A DNA stretch of 18,954 nucleotides from 1-14-2-50-31-20 sp965370315 (GTDB lineage Bacteria > Bacteroidota > Ignavibacteria > Ignavibacteriales > Melioribacteraceae), in NCBI GenBank assembly GCA_965370315.1, contig CBDUTO010000085.1, forward strand, positions 1-18,954, in the 5' to 3' direction. The translations under genes were made by a program, and so were the position numbers. The notes under the pieces are model-generated. The model saw only the letters and a program-made list of their open reading frames with translations, ran no database searches and was not told the origin of the DNA. Positions 7,370 through 14,413 of this stretch are shown here, piece after piece. Each line of letters opens with the position of its first letter. Positions within the stretch are counted from its first letter, which is position 1.

Positions 7370-8412
7370 TGAGAATTTCTCCATTTTCTATAAGCTGATA
7401 CATTTCTATTATGTTCACTCAATTTTCTTGCAAATTTATGACCACCAGTTCCATCTGCTACAAAGAAAATATTATCTGTCTTTGCTGGAAATATTGCTGC
7501 TATAACTGCATTCTTCCCAGGATTATTAATTGGCGAAGGAGGCAATCCAATATTTTTATATGTATTGTACGGAGAATCTATTTCAAGGTCTTTATAATAG
7601 ACTTTGTTTCTACTTCTTCTGTGACGTTTTAAATACTGAATTGTCGGATCTGCTTGAAGTTTTATTCCCCTTTTCAATCTATTATGATAAACTCCAGATA
7701 TTAGTTTTAGTTCAGATTCTTTATTGGTTTCACCATCAATAATAGAAGCTAAAGTCAGTATCTCATTTTTTGATAAATCATTTTTTGACATCTGAGCAAT
7801 TACAGAATCTATTTTAAATATTTTATCCATTTCATATTTTAGTTTTTTAATAACGTCAGTGGTTGAACTTCCCTTAAAAAAATAATATGTATTTGGAAGA
7901 AGGTAGCCTTCTAAGTCATCCCCAACAATGTTTAACGAATTTAAGAATGATCTATCTGTACTTAACTTCATAAATTCTTCTCCATCTATTCCAATTTTAC
8001 TTTCAAGTATATCAGATAGATTGTGTTGCCAAATTCCTTCTGGAATTGTGACCAATATTTGCTTACCTGGAGTTCCACTAATAAATAATTCTACTAGCTG
8101 AAAATAATTGAGGCCATTTGGGATAGAGTAATGTCCAGCTTTTACTCTTGTCTCAGCACCATAAAGAAATGCTGCAATATTCATATTTGTTGAACTTGAT
8201 ATTATATTTTCTTCACAAAGGTTATGAACAATCTTTGTGAAAGAATCACCCTGCTTCACTTCAAAATTTTTAGGAGGAAGTGTATCATAATAATTTGGGC
8301 CTAAAAATGCGAAAAGAAGGAATCCAAATATGAAACTCCAAAGACCAATAATTAGTGATAATTCGTTTTTAGTTAAATTAAATAGTCTTAAATATTTATT
8401 CAGTTTTATCAA
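7366..8412 (-). CDS. mltG: Endolytic murein transglycosylase MltG
   Basis: This 348-residue protein is an MltG/YceG-family lytic transglycosylase that cleaves nascent glycan strands at the inner membrane and so ends their growth. One membrane segment spans about residues 18-38. The periplasmic part contains a LysM-like module (about 48-115) and Glu-Gly-Tyr-Leu-Leu-Pro-Asn-Thr-Tyr (168-176). The catalytic signature follows: Leu-Ala-Ser-Ile-Ile-Asp-Gly-Glu228-Thr, then Asn-Arg-Leu, Gln-Ala-Asp-Pro-Thr, Ser-Pro-Tyr-Asn-Thr-Tyr, Gly-Leu-Pro-Pro, and Phe-Val-Ala-Asp-Gly-Thr-Gly-Gly-His. Glu228 is the likely catalytic acid; the first acidic position of the usual Glu-Lys-Glu is aspartate. The start is TTG with AGGA ten bases upstream and no ATG nearby. 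The 231 bases upstream (8413-8643) contain no gene I can support and presumably hold the promoter. The stop overlaps the start of the Ig-like lipoprotein gene. Confidence 0.93.
   Translation of the reverse strand: MIKLNKYLRLFNLTKNELSLIIGLWSFIFGFLLFAFLGPNYYDTLPPKNFEVKQGDSFTKIVHNLCEENIISSSTNMNIAAFLYGAETRVKAGHYSIPNGLNYFQLVELFISGTPGKQILVTIPEGIWQHNLSDILESKIGIDGEEFMKLSTDRSFLNSLNIVGDDLEGYLLPNTYYFFKGSSTTDVIKKLKYEMDKIFKIDSVIAQMSKNDLSKNEILTLASIIDGETNKESELKLISGVYHNRLKRGIKLQADPTIQYLKRHRRSRNKVYYKDLEIDSPYNTYKNIGLPPSPINNPGKNAVIAAIFPAKTDNIFFVADGTGGHKFARKLSEHNRNVSAYRKWRNSQ
7378..7382 (-). promoter_or_regulatory. Ribosome binding site that decides the Ig-like lipoprotein start
   Basis: GGAGA on the minus strand lies eight bases before the ATG at 7369. 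The alternative ATG at 7384 actually overlaps this site and has no purine-rich site of its own, so the shorter protein is preferred. The shorter form also gives a more normal 19-residue lipoprotein signal peptide. Confidence 0.6.
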
Positions 8413-8643
8413 AAAAGTACTTTCCTATTAATTAGATTATTTAGCGTCGAAATATAAATAAAACTTAACATTCATGATTGTGTAAAACATATTATCAAAG
8501 GAATATTTGTAGAATGCAAATGAATAAAAAATGTAATTCCAGGATACTCTAATTAGGAATCTATATGAGAAAAAGACTAAGAATTAAGAGTAGGATTATA
8601 ATTTTGATGTTTACATAATTATCCACTTTATATAACACTAAAA

Positions 8644-9270
8644 CTATTCCTCAACAAGTTTATTGATTATTTCAAATATAACATCACTAGTGAATCCTCT
8701 TCCTCTGAGGAAACTGAAAAGTTTTGATTTAGTTTTGTTTTTATCACTATCCCCCCTTTTCATTATCTTTTCATATTTACTTTTTCCAAGTTCATATGCA
8801 TTTTCAAAATTCTTAGGGTTCTCACTTATCGATTTAGTTACTTCTTCAATTATTTCGCGAGTAATTCCTTTTTTATACAATTCAGATGTAATCTTTACTA
8901 TCCCCTCTTTTCTTCTTTCAACTCTGTTACGAACAAAATTCTCTGCAAAAGTGAAATCGTTCAGATATTTTTTATCTTTTAAATCAATTAGAACTTTTTG
9001 AATAATTTCTGGATTAAACCCTTTTTGCCTAAGCTTTGTTTTTAATTCTAGAGTTGAGTGGCTACGGTTGGATAAATAACGAAATGCAGAGTTTTTAACT
9101 TCATACTCTGCATTTGTTAATTTAATTTCATCTATTTTTTTTGAGGTTACTTCATCCCCTTTGAATAGTGAAAAGTTTAGATATACATCATAATATATTT
9201 CGAGTCTTTCTAATTCATCAAAACTTAAAAATATTTTATTTCTTCTTTTCTCTATACTTTGGAGAATCAT
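8644..9270 (-). CDS. recX: Regulatory protein RecX
   Basis: This 208-residue protein is a RecX-family modulator, which binds inside the RecA filament groove and usually inhibits its growth. It is almost wholly helical and charged. The family core begins near residue 60 (Ala-Phe-Arg-Tyr-Leu-Ser, then Ser-Thr-Leu-Glu-Leu-Lys-Thr-Lys-Leu and Lys-Gly-Phe), with Lys-Lys-Tyr-Leu-Asn-Asp and Phe-Ala-Glu-Asn-Phe-Val-Arg-Asn-Arg (about 100-116). A third repeat ends with Phe-Ser-Phe-Leu-Arg-Gly-Arg-Gly-Phe near the C-terminus. The first 55 residues form an N-terminal extension with a beta-rich look (Phe-Leu-Ser-Phe-Asp-Glu-Leu). The ATG overlaps the recA stop as ATGA, so production is tied to that of RecA. 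It is the last gene of the long minus-strand run. Confidence 0.92.
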   Translation of the reverse strand: MILQSIEKRRNKIFLSFDELERLEIYYDVYLNFSLFKGDEVTSKKIDEIKLTNAEYEVKNSAFRYLSNRSHSTLELKTKLRQKGFNPEIIQKVLIDLKDKKYLNDFTFAENFVRNRVERRKEGIVKITSELYKKGITREIIEEVTKSISENPKNFENAYELGKSKYEKIMKRGDSDKNKTKSKLFSFLRGRGFTSDVIFEIINKLVEE

Positions 9271-10295
9271 TTTTCTTTTTTAGATTTCTTCTCTTCTTCC
9301 TCAATCATTCCAAGAGCAATTTTTACTTCTTTATCAAGTTTGGCAAATAGTTCTTTGTCTTCATTAAGACGGACTCGGAATCTCTCTCTACCGTTGAATC
9401 TCTCTTCTCCATAAGTGAACCACGCTCCACCTTTTTGAACAATTTCTTTCTCAACAGCCATATCTATTAAATCACCTTCTTTACTTATTCCAATATTATA
9501 AAGAATATCGAATTCAACAATTTTAAATGGAGGAGCAACTTTGCTTTTTACAATTTTAACTTTAGTTCTATTTCCAACAATATCAGTACCATTTTTAATT
9601 GCTGCAATTCTCCTAATATCCATTCTTACCGAGGCATAGAATTTAAGAGCATTTCCGCCAGTTGTTGTCTCTGGAGAACCAAACATAACCCCAATTTTAC
9701 TACGAAGTTGATTAGTGAAAATTACAGTAGTACGTGAACGAGCAACAGCACCAGTAATTTTTCGGAGTGCTTGAGACATTAAACGAGCTTGTACACCCAT
9801 TTGTGCATCTCCCATTTCTCCTTCAATTTCTGAACGTGGAACAAGTGCGGCAACTGAATCGATTACAATTACATCAAGGGCATTACTACGAACTAGAGTA
9901 TCAACTATTTCCAAAGCTTGTTCACCATAATCTGGTTGGGAAACAAGTAAATTTTTAACATCAACATGAAGCTTTTTGGCGTAATTAATATCTAGTGCAT
10001 GTTCTGCATCAATGAACGCAACTATACCACCTTCTTTTTGAGCTTCTGCAATTATGTGAAGGCATAGTGTTGTTTTACCCGAAGACTCAGGTCCATAAAT
10101 TTCAACAATTCTACCACGAGGGACACCACCAATTCCGAGGGCATTATCCAATGAAATAGAGCCTGTAGAGATCGAATCTATTTTATTGATAACACCATCA
10201 CCCAATTTCATTATTGCACCTTTTCCGTAGGTTTTTTCTATTGCACTAATTGTATCATCTAATATTTTCTTTTTCGCTTCTTTTTCGTCAGCCAT
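9267..10295 (-). CDS. recA: Recombinase RecA
   Basis: This 342-residue protein is RecA, the ATP-dependent strand-exchange protein and co-protease of the DNA damage response. Walker A is Gly68-Pro-Glu-Ser-Ser-Gly-Lys-Thr75, the catalytic glutamate is Glu98 in Asp-Ala-Glu-His-Ala, and Walker B is the hydrophobic strand ending Asp146. Loop 1 is around Glu157-Gly-Glu-Met-Gly-Asp, and loop 2 follows Thr-Asn-Gln-Leu-Arg (194-198) through Gly-Ser-Pro-Glu-Thr-Thr-Thr-Gly-Gly-Asn-Ala. The C-terminus is acidic then lysine-rich, as usual. AGGAG lies about six bases before the ATG. It starts 27 bases after the creD stop, too close for a full separate promoter unless that lies inside creD. I found neither a CTGT-N8-ACAG nor a GAAC-N4-GTTC SOS box in front of it. 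Confidence 0.98.
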   Translation of the reverse strand: MADEKEAKKKILDDTISAIEKTYGKGAIMKLGDGVINKIDSISTGSISLDNALGIGGVPRGRIVEIYGPESSGKTTLCLHIIAEAQKEGGIVAFIDAEHALDINYAKKLHVDVKNLLVSQPDYGEQALEIVDTLVRSNALDVIVIDSVAALVPRSEIEGEMGDAQMGVQARLMSQALRKITGAVARSRTTVIFTNQLRSKIGVMFGSPETTTGGNALKFYASVRMDIRRIAAIKNGTDIVGNRTKVKIVKSKVAPPFKIVEFDILYNIGISKEGDLIDMAVEKEIVQKGGAWFTYGEERFNGRERFRVRLNEDKELFAKLDKEVKIALGMIEEEEKKSKKEK

Positions 10296-10322
10296 CTTTT
10301 CTCCTATTTATTATATTTAATT

Positions 10323-11639
10323 TTATTCAAAAGTATCATTTTTTCTCATCACAGAAAACCAATCTATATTTCTTGTTAAAAACATTAATAGTGCAAGAAT
10401 AAAAAACAAACCTATGCTTCCCATTATTAACGCATAATCTTGAAGTTGTAGTACTATGTATAAATACCCATAGAGTAAAACTAATATACCTGCAAGAAGA
10501 AAAGTGAATTTGTTTTCTTTGAAAACACTTTTTGTATAGAGTGAAATCAATGTAATAATTCCAATACTTGCAATTATATAAGAATTTTCAAATGAAAGAT
10601 GTTCAGAAAGCGATAATAGCAGAGCATAAAATATTAATAATCCGAAACCTATTAACAAGTATTGAATTGGGTGTACAGATTTACCACCTAATAGCTCAAT
10701 CATAAAAAAAGTTAAAAATGTTAATGATATAAACATAATTGCATATTTTGTTGTTCTAATTGTTTTTTGATATTCATCTACAGTTACACGAAGATTAACT
10801 CCAAAATTAGAACTATCTATTTTGAATTGGCTTCCAATCCATTTTTGAGGATAATTTCTATTCAAGTGAAGAATATTCCATTCGGCAGTAAACCCATTAT
10901 CGTTTATTTCTCTTTTTAATGGAAGAAAATTTCCGTTAAAACTAGGGTTATTCCAATCTGAGTTAAGAGTAACAATTGTCTCTTTACCAACTGGAGTAAA
11001 GTGTAATTCTTTACTACCATTTAAATCTAAATCAATTGAAAAATTCAGATTTTGTGGTAAAGAATCCAAAAATGGTTTTACGCTTATTCCAGATATTAAA
11101 ACATCATTTGTTTCAATACCTGGGTTTGCAGATATATTTTCATCATTTATACTTATATCAACTAATTTTTTAATTCCTTTCATATCCGAAATGCCAAAAG
11201 TAAGTATTGCATCCTTCCAATTAATTTCTGAGGTAATTACATTTATATCTGTGAAATCTGGAGATGTAAATTGACCAATTATTTTGATTTTGGCGTTGTA
11301 AACAACTAATTCATAAATTCCTCTGTATCTTTTCTCCGATTCAAGATTGCTTTCAATATTTAGGACATCAGGAAGAAAGTGAGCATAATTAATAGATTTT
11401 ACAATATTGCCATCACTATCTTTTACATATTTATTAAATGGAATACTTAGTATGGGACCGCTTATAGTTTGATTAGTACCCCATTTATCACTAACTTCAT
11501 TCTGGGCATTATCTTTACGGTTATTTCTTTCATAAACAATCTCTTCAATCATAAGAGCTGGAATTAATAATAGTAATGAAAGCACTGCAATGATAAATAA
11601 TTTTATTCCTACACTATTTTTTATTTCTAATCTTGACAT
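10323..11639 (-). CDS. creD: Inner membrane protein CreD family
   Basis: This 438-residue protein matches the CreD family (inner membrane protein, regulated by CreBC in enteric bacteria and linked to envelope stability). An N-terminal membrane segment covers about residues 11-31. The family signature follows just after it: Ile-Glu-Glu-Ile-Val-Tyr-Glu-Arg (31-38), then Trp-Gly-Thr-Asn-Gln-Thr-Ile-Ser-Gly-Pro-Ile-Leu (53-64). A large beta-rich periplasmic domain spans about 65-295. The C-terminal third has five further membrane segments (about 299-317, 325-345, 354-370, 379-398 and 402-421) with the conserved His-Pro-Ile-Gln-Tyr near 323. The start has GAGGA five bases upstream. No creB/creC pair is present. 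It lies between cinA and recA, so it is likely transcribed with recA. Its biochemical role is not established. Confidence 0.88.
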   Translation of the reverse strand: MSRLEIKNSVGIKLFIIAVLSLLLLIPALMIEEIVYERNNRKDNAQNEVSDKWGTNQTISGPILSIPFNKYVKDSDGNIVKSINYAHFLPDVLNIESNLESEKRYRGIYELVVYNAKIKIIGQFTSPDFTDINVITSEINWKDAILTFGISDMKGIKKLVDISINDENISANPGIETNDVLISGISVKPFLDSLPQNLNFSIDLDLNGSKELHFTPVGKETIVTLNSDWNNPSFNGNFLPLKREINDNGFTAEWNILHLNRNYPQKWIGSQFKIDSSNFGVNLRVTVDEYQKTIRTTKYAIMFISLTFLTFFMIELLGGKSVHPIQYLLIGFGLLIFYALLLSLSEHLSFENSYIIASIGIITLISLYTKSVFKENKFTFLLAGILVLLYGYLYIVLQLQDYALIMGSIGLFFILALLMFLTRNIDWFSVMRKNDTFE

Positions 11640-11663
11640 TTATTCCTCATGAGTTCTTATATG

Positions 11664-11692
11664 ATTCTAATATACATTCTAAATAGCATCAA
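11664..11692 (-). promoter_or_regulatory. Possible promoter for creD-recA-recX
   Basis: On the minus strand TTGATG (11692-11687) and TAGAAT (11669-11664) are separated by exactly 17 bases and lie 25 bases before the creD start, in the 64-base gap after cinA. This would let recA be expressed apart from the upstream genes. The match is decent but could be chance in AT-rich DNA. Confidence 0.3.
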
Positions 11693-11703
11693 GTTCATAG
11701 TAA

Positions 11704-12960
11704 CTAATTTTCATACTCGATTCCAATAATCTTTCTTCTTAGCATATCCAGGGCAGCTTGAGATGTTCTATCTTTGTTCTGTATTCTTTCATCACCAAAT
11801 ATAAATTCACGGGCTGTACATAAATTTGCGTCACAGTAACCAACGTAAACTAATCCAACTGGCTTATTAAGTGTAGCTCCACCTGGTCCCATAATTCCAG
11901 TAACTGATAATCCTATATCTGTTCCACTAATAGCTTTAACTCCTTCAGCCATTAAACGTGCAACTTCCAGACTAACAGCACCATAATTTTCAATCATGTC
12001 CTCATCAATTTTAAGTTCTTCTACCTTTGCCCCATTGCTATAGGATACTATACCTCTTTCAAAATATGCACTGCTACCAGAAACATTGGTTAAGCGAGAA
12101 CTTATTAAACCACCTGTGCAAGATTCTGCTGTAGCTATAGTTAAATCTCTTTCTATTAATAGTTTACCCACTACCTCTTCCATCAAATCATTCTCAGTTC
12201 CATAAATATATTGACCAATTTTAGCTCTAATCTGTTGTTCAATATGTGACATTTTATTTCTGACTTCATCAGCATCAGAGCCATCAACAGTAATTCTAAG
12301 TCTAACACCAAATATATTTGGTAGAAATGCCAAAACATTTCCATCTAACAGTTCATCCATATCTCCTAATCTTTCAAAAATAAATGATTCTGGAATTCCA
12401 GTTGTTAGTAATGATTTAGTTATTCTATTATCCTTTGCTTCAATTTTTTCTTCTGTTAACCGAGGTAATACATAACCTGTCATCATCATTTTCATTTCAA
12501 AAGGGACACCGGGCATTGAAATAAATATTTTATCATCTTTTTCAATCCACACCCCTGGCGCAGTTCCATTGTAGTTTCTAATAACATCCGATATTTTTGG
12601 AACCATTGACTGGGCAACATTAGAATAAGTGATTTCTCTCTTTCTCTTTTCAAATATTTGAGTAATATCTTTTAACACTTCATCTGATCTAACTAATTCT
12701 GTATTAAAAAACTTTACAATACAATCTAATGTTAAATCATCATGTGTTGGTCCTAAACCACCTGTCACAATAACTAAATCGTTATGAGCAAATGCTCTTC
12801 TGAATGCTTCTAATATGGCATCTTCATTATCACCAACAGAGACTGCAGTTGTTACATCTACATGAATTTCAGATAAAGTTTCACCTAAATAGGCAGCATT
12901 TGTATTTAGAGTTTGCCCTGATAAAATTTCATCCCCAATAGTAATAATTTCAGCTTTCAT
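11704..12960 (-). CDS. cinA: CinA: competence/damage-inducible domain with nicotinamide-nucleotide amidase
   Basis: This 418-residue protein has both CinA halves. The N-terminal molybdopterin-binding-like domain (about 1-170) opens Ile-Thr-Ile-Gly-Asp-Glu-Ile-Leu-Ser-Gly, with Val-Thr-Gly-Gly-Leu-Gly-Pro-Thr-His-Asp-Asp (65-75) and Met-Pro-Gly-Val-Pro-Phe-Glu-Met (149-156). In studied relatives this half acts on ADP-ribose-type pyrophosphates. The C-terminal PncC domain (about 262-415) carries Ala-Glu-Ser-Cys-Thr-Gly-Gly (278-284), Gly-Ile-Val-Ser-Tyr-Ser-Asn, and Thr-Gly-Ile-Met-Gly-Pro-Gly-Gly; it deamidates nicotinamide mononucleotide for NAD salvage. The length is typical for the fused form. 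GAGGA lies upstream of the ATG. Linkage of cinA to recA is well known in Gram-positive bacteria; here creD sits between them. The structured spacer at 12980-13068 lies just upstream. Confidence 0.94.
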   Translation of the reverse strand: MKAEIITIGDEILSGQTLNTNAAYLGETLSEIHVDVTTAVSVGDNEDAILEAFRRAFAHNDLVIVTGGLGPTHDDLTLDCIVKFFNTELVRSDEVLKDITQIFEKRKREITYSNVAQSMVPKISDVIRNYNGTAPGVWIEKDDKIFISMPGVPFEMKMMMTGYVLPRLTEEKIEAKDNRITKSLLTTGIPESFIFERLGDMDELLDGNVLAFLPNIFGVRLRITVDGSDADEVRNKMSHIEQQIRAKIGQYIYGTENDLMEEVVGKLLIERDLTIATAESCTGGLISSRLTNVSGSSAYFERGIVSYSNGAKVEELKIDEDMIENYGAVSLEVARLMAEGVKAISGTDIGLSVTGIMGPGGATLNKPVGLVYVGYCDANLCTAREFIFGDERIQNKDRTSQAALDMLRRKIIGIEYEN

Positions 12961-12979
12961 TTTAATTTCCTCATTAATA

Positions 12980-13068
12980 GGGTGGAGTAAAGCATCTCGT
13001 TACGCACAAAGAAGTCTATTTGTGTGTATGTTAAATAATCTCGATTAACCGAGTATTCTATTCCACCC
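12980..13068 (+). other. Structured spacer, candidate small RNA or leader element
   Basis: This 89-base element fills most of the gap between pgpA and cinA. Outer stem: GGGTGGAGTA (12980-12989) with TATTCCACCC (13059-13068), 10 pairs with one wobble. Inner stem 1: TACGCACAAA (13001-13010) with TTTGTGTGTA (13019-13028), 10 pairs with one wobble and an 8-base loop. Inner stem 2: CTCG (13040-13043) with CGAG (13050-13053), 4 pairs. A second CTCG at 12996-12999 could compete for the same CGAG. Both imperfect positions are G-U pairs if the plus strand is the RNA but A-C mismatches if the minus strand is, which favours a plus-strand RNA against the direction of the flanking genes. No T-loop or known riboswitch core is visible and no T-run follows. 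The strand and role are inferred. Confidence 0.4.
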
Positions 13069-13069
13069 C

Positions 13070-13522
13070 CTAAATAATTATATTAATAATAATATGAGAT
13101 ATTACTAACGCATAAATAGCGGCAATAATATCATCTAACATTATTCCTAAACCGCCTTCCAATTTCTCAGCAATATTTGCTGGAAATGGTTTAACAATAT
13201 CAAGTACTCTCCAAATAATAAATGCTAATATAATAAACCATATTTTTTTTGGAATGAAAAGAAGTGTAATCCACATTCCAACCATTTCATCAATTGTGCA
13301 TTGCTTGGGGTCTTTTCCATAAAGTGCTTCAAACTTTGTCCCAATTGGAATTCCAATAACAGAAAATAGTGAAATTAATACTAAAAGTATTGTTGGATTT
13401 TCCATTCCAGGAATTAAGTAAATAGACAATGCCACTATACTTCCAAAAGTGCCGGGAGCAAATGGAATATATCCGGAAAAGAGACCCGATCCAATAATTC
13501 TTTCTAAAAAATTAATTTTCAA
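13070..13522 (-). CDS. pgpA: Phosphatidylglycerophosphatase A
   Basis: This 150-residue membrane protein is PgpA, which removes the phosphate from phosphatidylglycerophosphate to give phosphatidylglycerol in the inner membrane. Motifs are Gly-Ser-Gly-Leu-Phe-Ser-Gly-Tyr-Ile-Pro-Phe-Ala-Pro-Gly-Thr-Phe-Gly-Ser (11-28), Thr-Ile-Asp78-Glu79-Met-Val-Gly-Met (76-83), Arg-Val-Leu-Asp-Ile-Val-Lys-Pro-Phe-Pro (105-114), and Met-Leu-Asp130-Asp131-Ile-Ile-Ala-Ala (128-135). The acidic residues are the expected metal/catalytic ones. About four hydrophobic segments are visible. The start is TTG, because no ATG or GTG is available in this frame at the right length; its ribosome site is weak (GGA about ten bases upstream). 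It overlaps the end of pgsA by 11 bases, so it is likely translated by coupling. PgsA makes its substrate. Confidence 0.93.
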   Translation of the reverse strand: MKINFLERIIGSGLFSGYIPFAPGTFGSIVALSIYLIPGMENPTILLVLISLFSVIGIPIGTKFEALYGKDPKQCTIDEMVGMWITLLFIPKKIWFIILAFIIWRVLDIVKPFPANIAEKLEGGLGIMLDDIIAAIYALVISHIIINIII

Positions 13523-14108
13523 TATTGAACATCCGTCTTATTAAAATCCAATTTTTGTAAATATATTCAATTCCAGTATATAGAGTTACTAAAGTTACAA
13601 ATAGCATTGAATAATATATAAATGTTTCATTCATCAGCACATCAAAAACATGTTCATTTCCAACATAAATTTCTTCCGTAATACTAAAAGCATAAATAAA
13701 TATTAGATAGTTTATGAAAGCCATTTGGAGGAAAGTTTTCATCTTTGCTGATTTTAGAGTAACAAATGAGACATGCTGATAATCTGCAACACCGCGCAAA
13801 CCAGTTATCGCAAAATCTCGAATTACAATTATTATCACCATCCAAAGTTCGAGCATATCCAAATAAACAAATGCAAAAAATGCTGCTGAGTTAAGAATTT
13901 TATCAGCTAGTGGATCTAAAAATTTCCCCCACTCTGTAATGTAGTTAAACTTACGAGCAAGCCATCCATCGTACCAGTCAGTGAATCCTGCAATAATGTA
14001 AACCACCATTGATATTTGAACGAGCAATGGATCACCAGTTCTAAATAAGAGATAGAAAACAGGTGTAAGTAAAATTCTTAGTACTGTTAATTGATTTGGA
14101 TAGATCAT
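13512..14108 (-). CDS. pgsA: CDP-diacylglycerol--glycerol-3-phosphate 3-phosphatidyltransferase
   Basis: This 198-residue membrane enzyme condenses CDP-diacylglycerol with glycerol-3-phosphate to phosphatidylglycerophosphate. The CDP-alcohol phosphatidyltransferase signature is complete: Asp44-x2-Asp47-Gly48-x2-Ala51-Arg52-x8-Gly61-x3-Asp65-x3-Asp69. The opening Tyr-Pro-Asn-Gln-Leu-Thr-Val-Leu-Arg-Ile is typical of PgsA. Five to six hydrophobic segments are present. The ATG overlaps the stop of the DUF971 gene as ATGA, and its own end overlaps pgpA, so two consecutive steps of phosphatidylglycerol synthesis are made together. Other CDP-alcohol transferases share the signature, but adjacency to pgpA supports PgsA. 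Confidence 0.94.
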   Translation of the reverse strand: MIYPNQLTVLRILLTPVFYLLFRTGDPLLVQISMVVYIIAGFTDWYDGWLARKFNYITEWGKFLDPLADKILNSAAFFAFVYLDMLELWMVIIIVIRDFAITGLRGVADYQHVSFVTLKSAKMKTFLQMAFINYLIFIYAFSITEEIYVGNEHVFDVLMNETFIYYSMLFVTLVTLYTGIEYIYKNWILIRRMFNIEN

Positions 14109-14413
14109 ACTTTGTTTGAGTATCCTTTCTCAGATAAATCTATTAAATATTGGAATTCATACATCCCAGCATTGTGTCCATCTTTCCAAGTGACTTTTAT
14201 TGCGTGCTGACCAACTACAGAAATATCTGTAATTGTAGTTTTATCACCTCTAAATAAATTATAGTCGTGATGATTTTTTTCTCGCTCCACTTCACAAAGT
14301 GCACATGGACATGATTTCCTCAGCAAGTATATATTTATCTTTGAAACTTCTCCATCATTCCATTCAATAACTAAATTATCAGAATCGGAAATTGATATTT
14401 TTTTTGGCAACAT
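14105..14413 (-). CDS. DUF971 (GBBH-like N-terminal domain) protein
   Basis: This 102-residue protein is a stand-alone DUF971 domain, the small beta-rich module that also forms the N-terminus of gamma-butyrobetaine hydroxylases. Visible signatures are Ile-Glu-Trp-Asn-Asp-Gly (16-21), the cysteine cluster Leu-Leu-Arg-Lys-Ser-Cys35-Pro-Cys37-Ala-Leu-Cys40, and near the end Val-Gly-Gln-His-Ala-Ile-Lys-Val-Thr-Trp-Lys-Asp-Gly-His. In the eukaryotic enzyme the equivalent region binds zinc, so metal binding is plausible. Stand-alone members are common in bacteria and are often tied to iron-sulfur cluster functions, but the role is not settled. Its ATG overlaps the purC stop as TAATG and its stop overlaps the pgsA ATG. 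Confidence 0.88.
   Translation of the reverse strand: MLPKKISISDSDNLVIEWNDGEVSKINIYLLRKSCPCALCEVEREKNHHDYNLFRGDKTTITDISVVGQHAIKVTWKDGHNAGMYEFQYLIDLSEKGYSNKV

Noticed and set aside
7370..7384. Longer start of the Ig-like lipoprotein at 7384
   Set aside because: The ATG there has no ribosome site and overlaps the GGAGA that serves the ATG at 7369; the shorter form gives a cleaner lipoprotein signal peptide.
8663..9001. Open plus-strand frame of 112 codons antisense to recX
   Set aside because: The hydrophobic composition follows from the reverse complement of charged, helical recX codons, and recX itself is well supported.
10296..11703. SOS/LexA operator in front of recA or creD
   Set aside because: I looked for CTGT-N8-ACAG and GAAC-N4-GTTC patterns in the two gaps and saw none. 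A lineage-specific site cannot be excluded.
12980..13068. tRNA gene or tRNA remnant
   Set aside because: The 7-base closing stem, the length of 89 bases and the stretch GCATCTCGTTAC recall a tRNA, but there is no T-arm with a GGTTCGA-type loop, no D-arm pairing and the inner stems are at the wrong positions.
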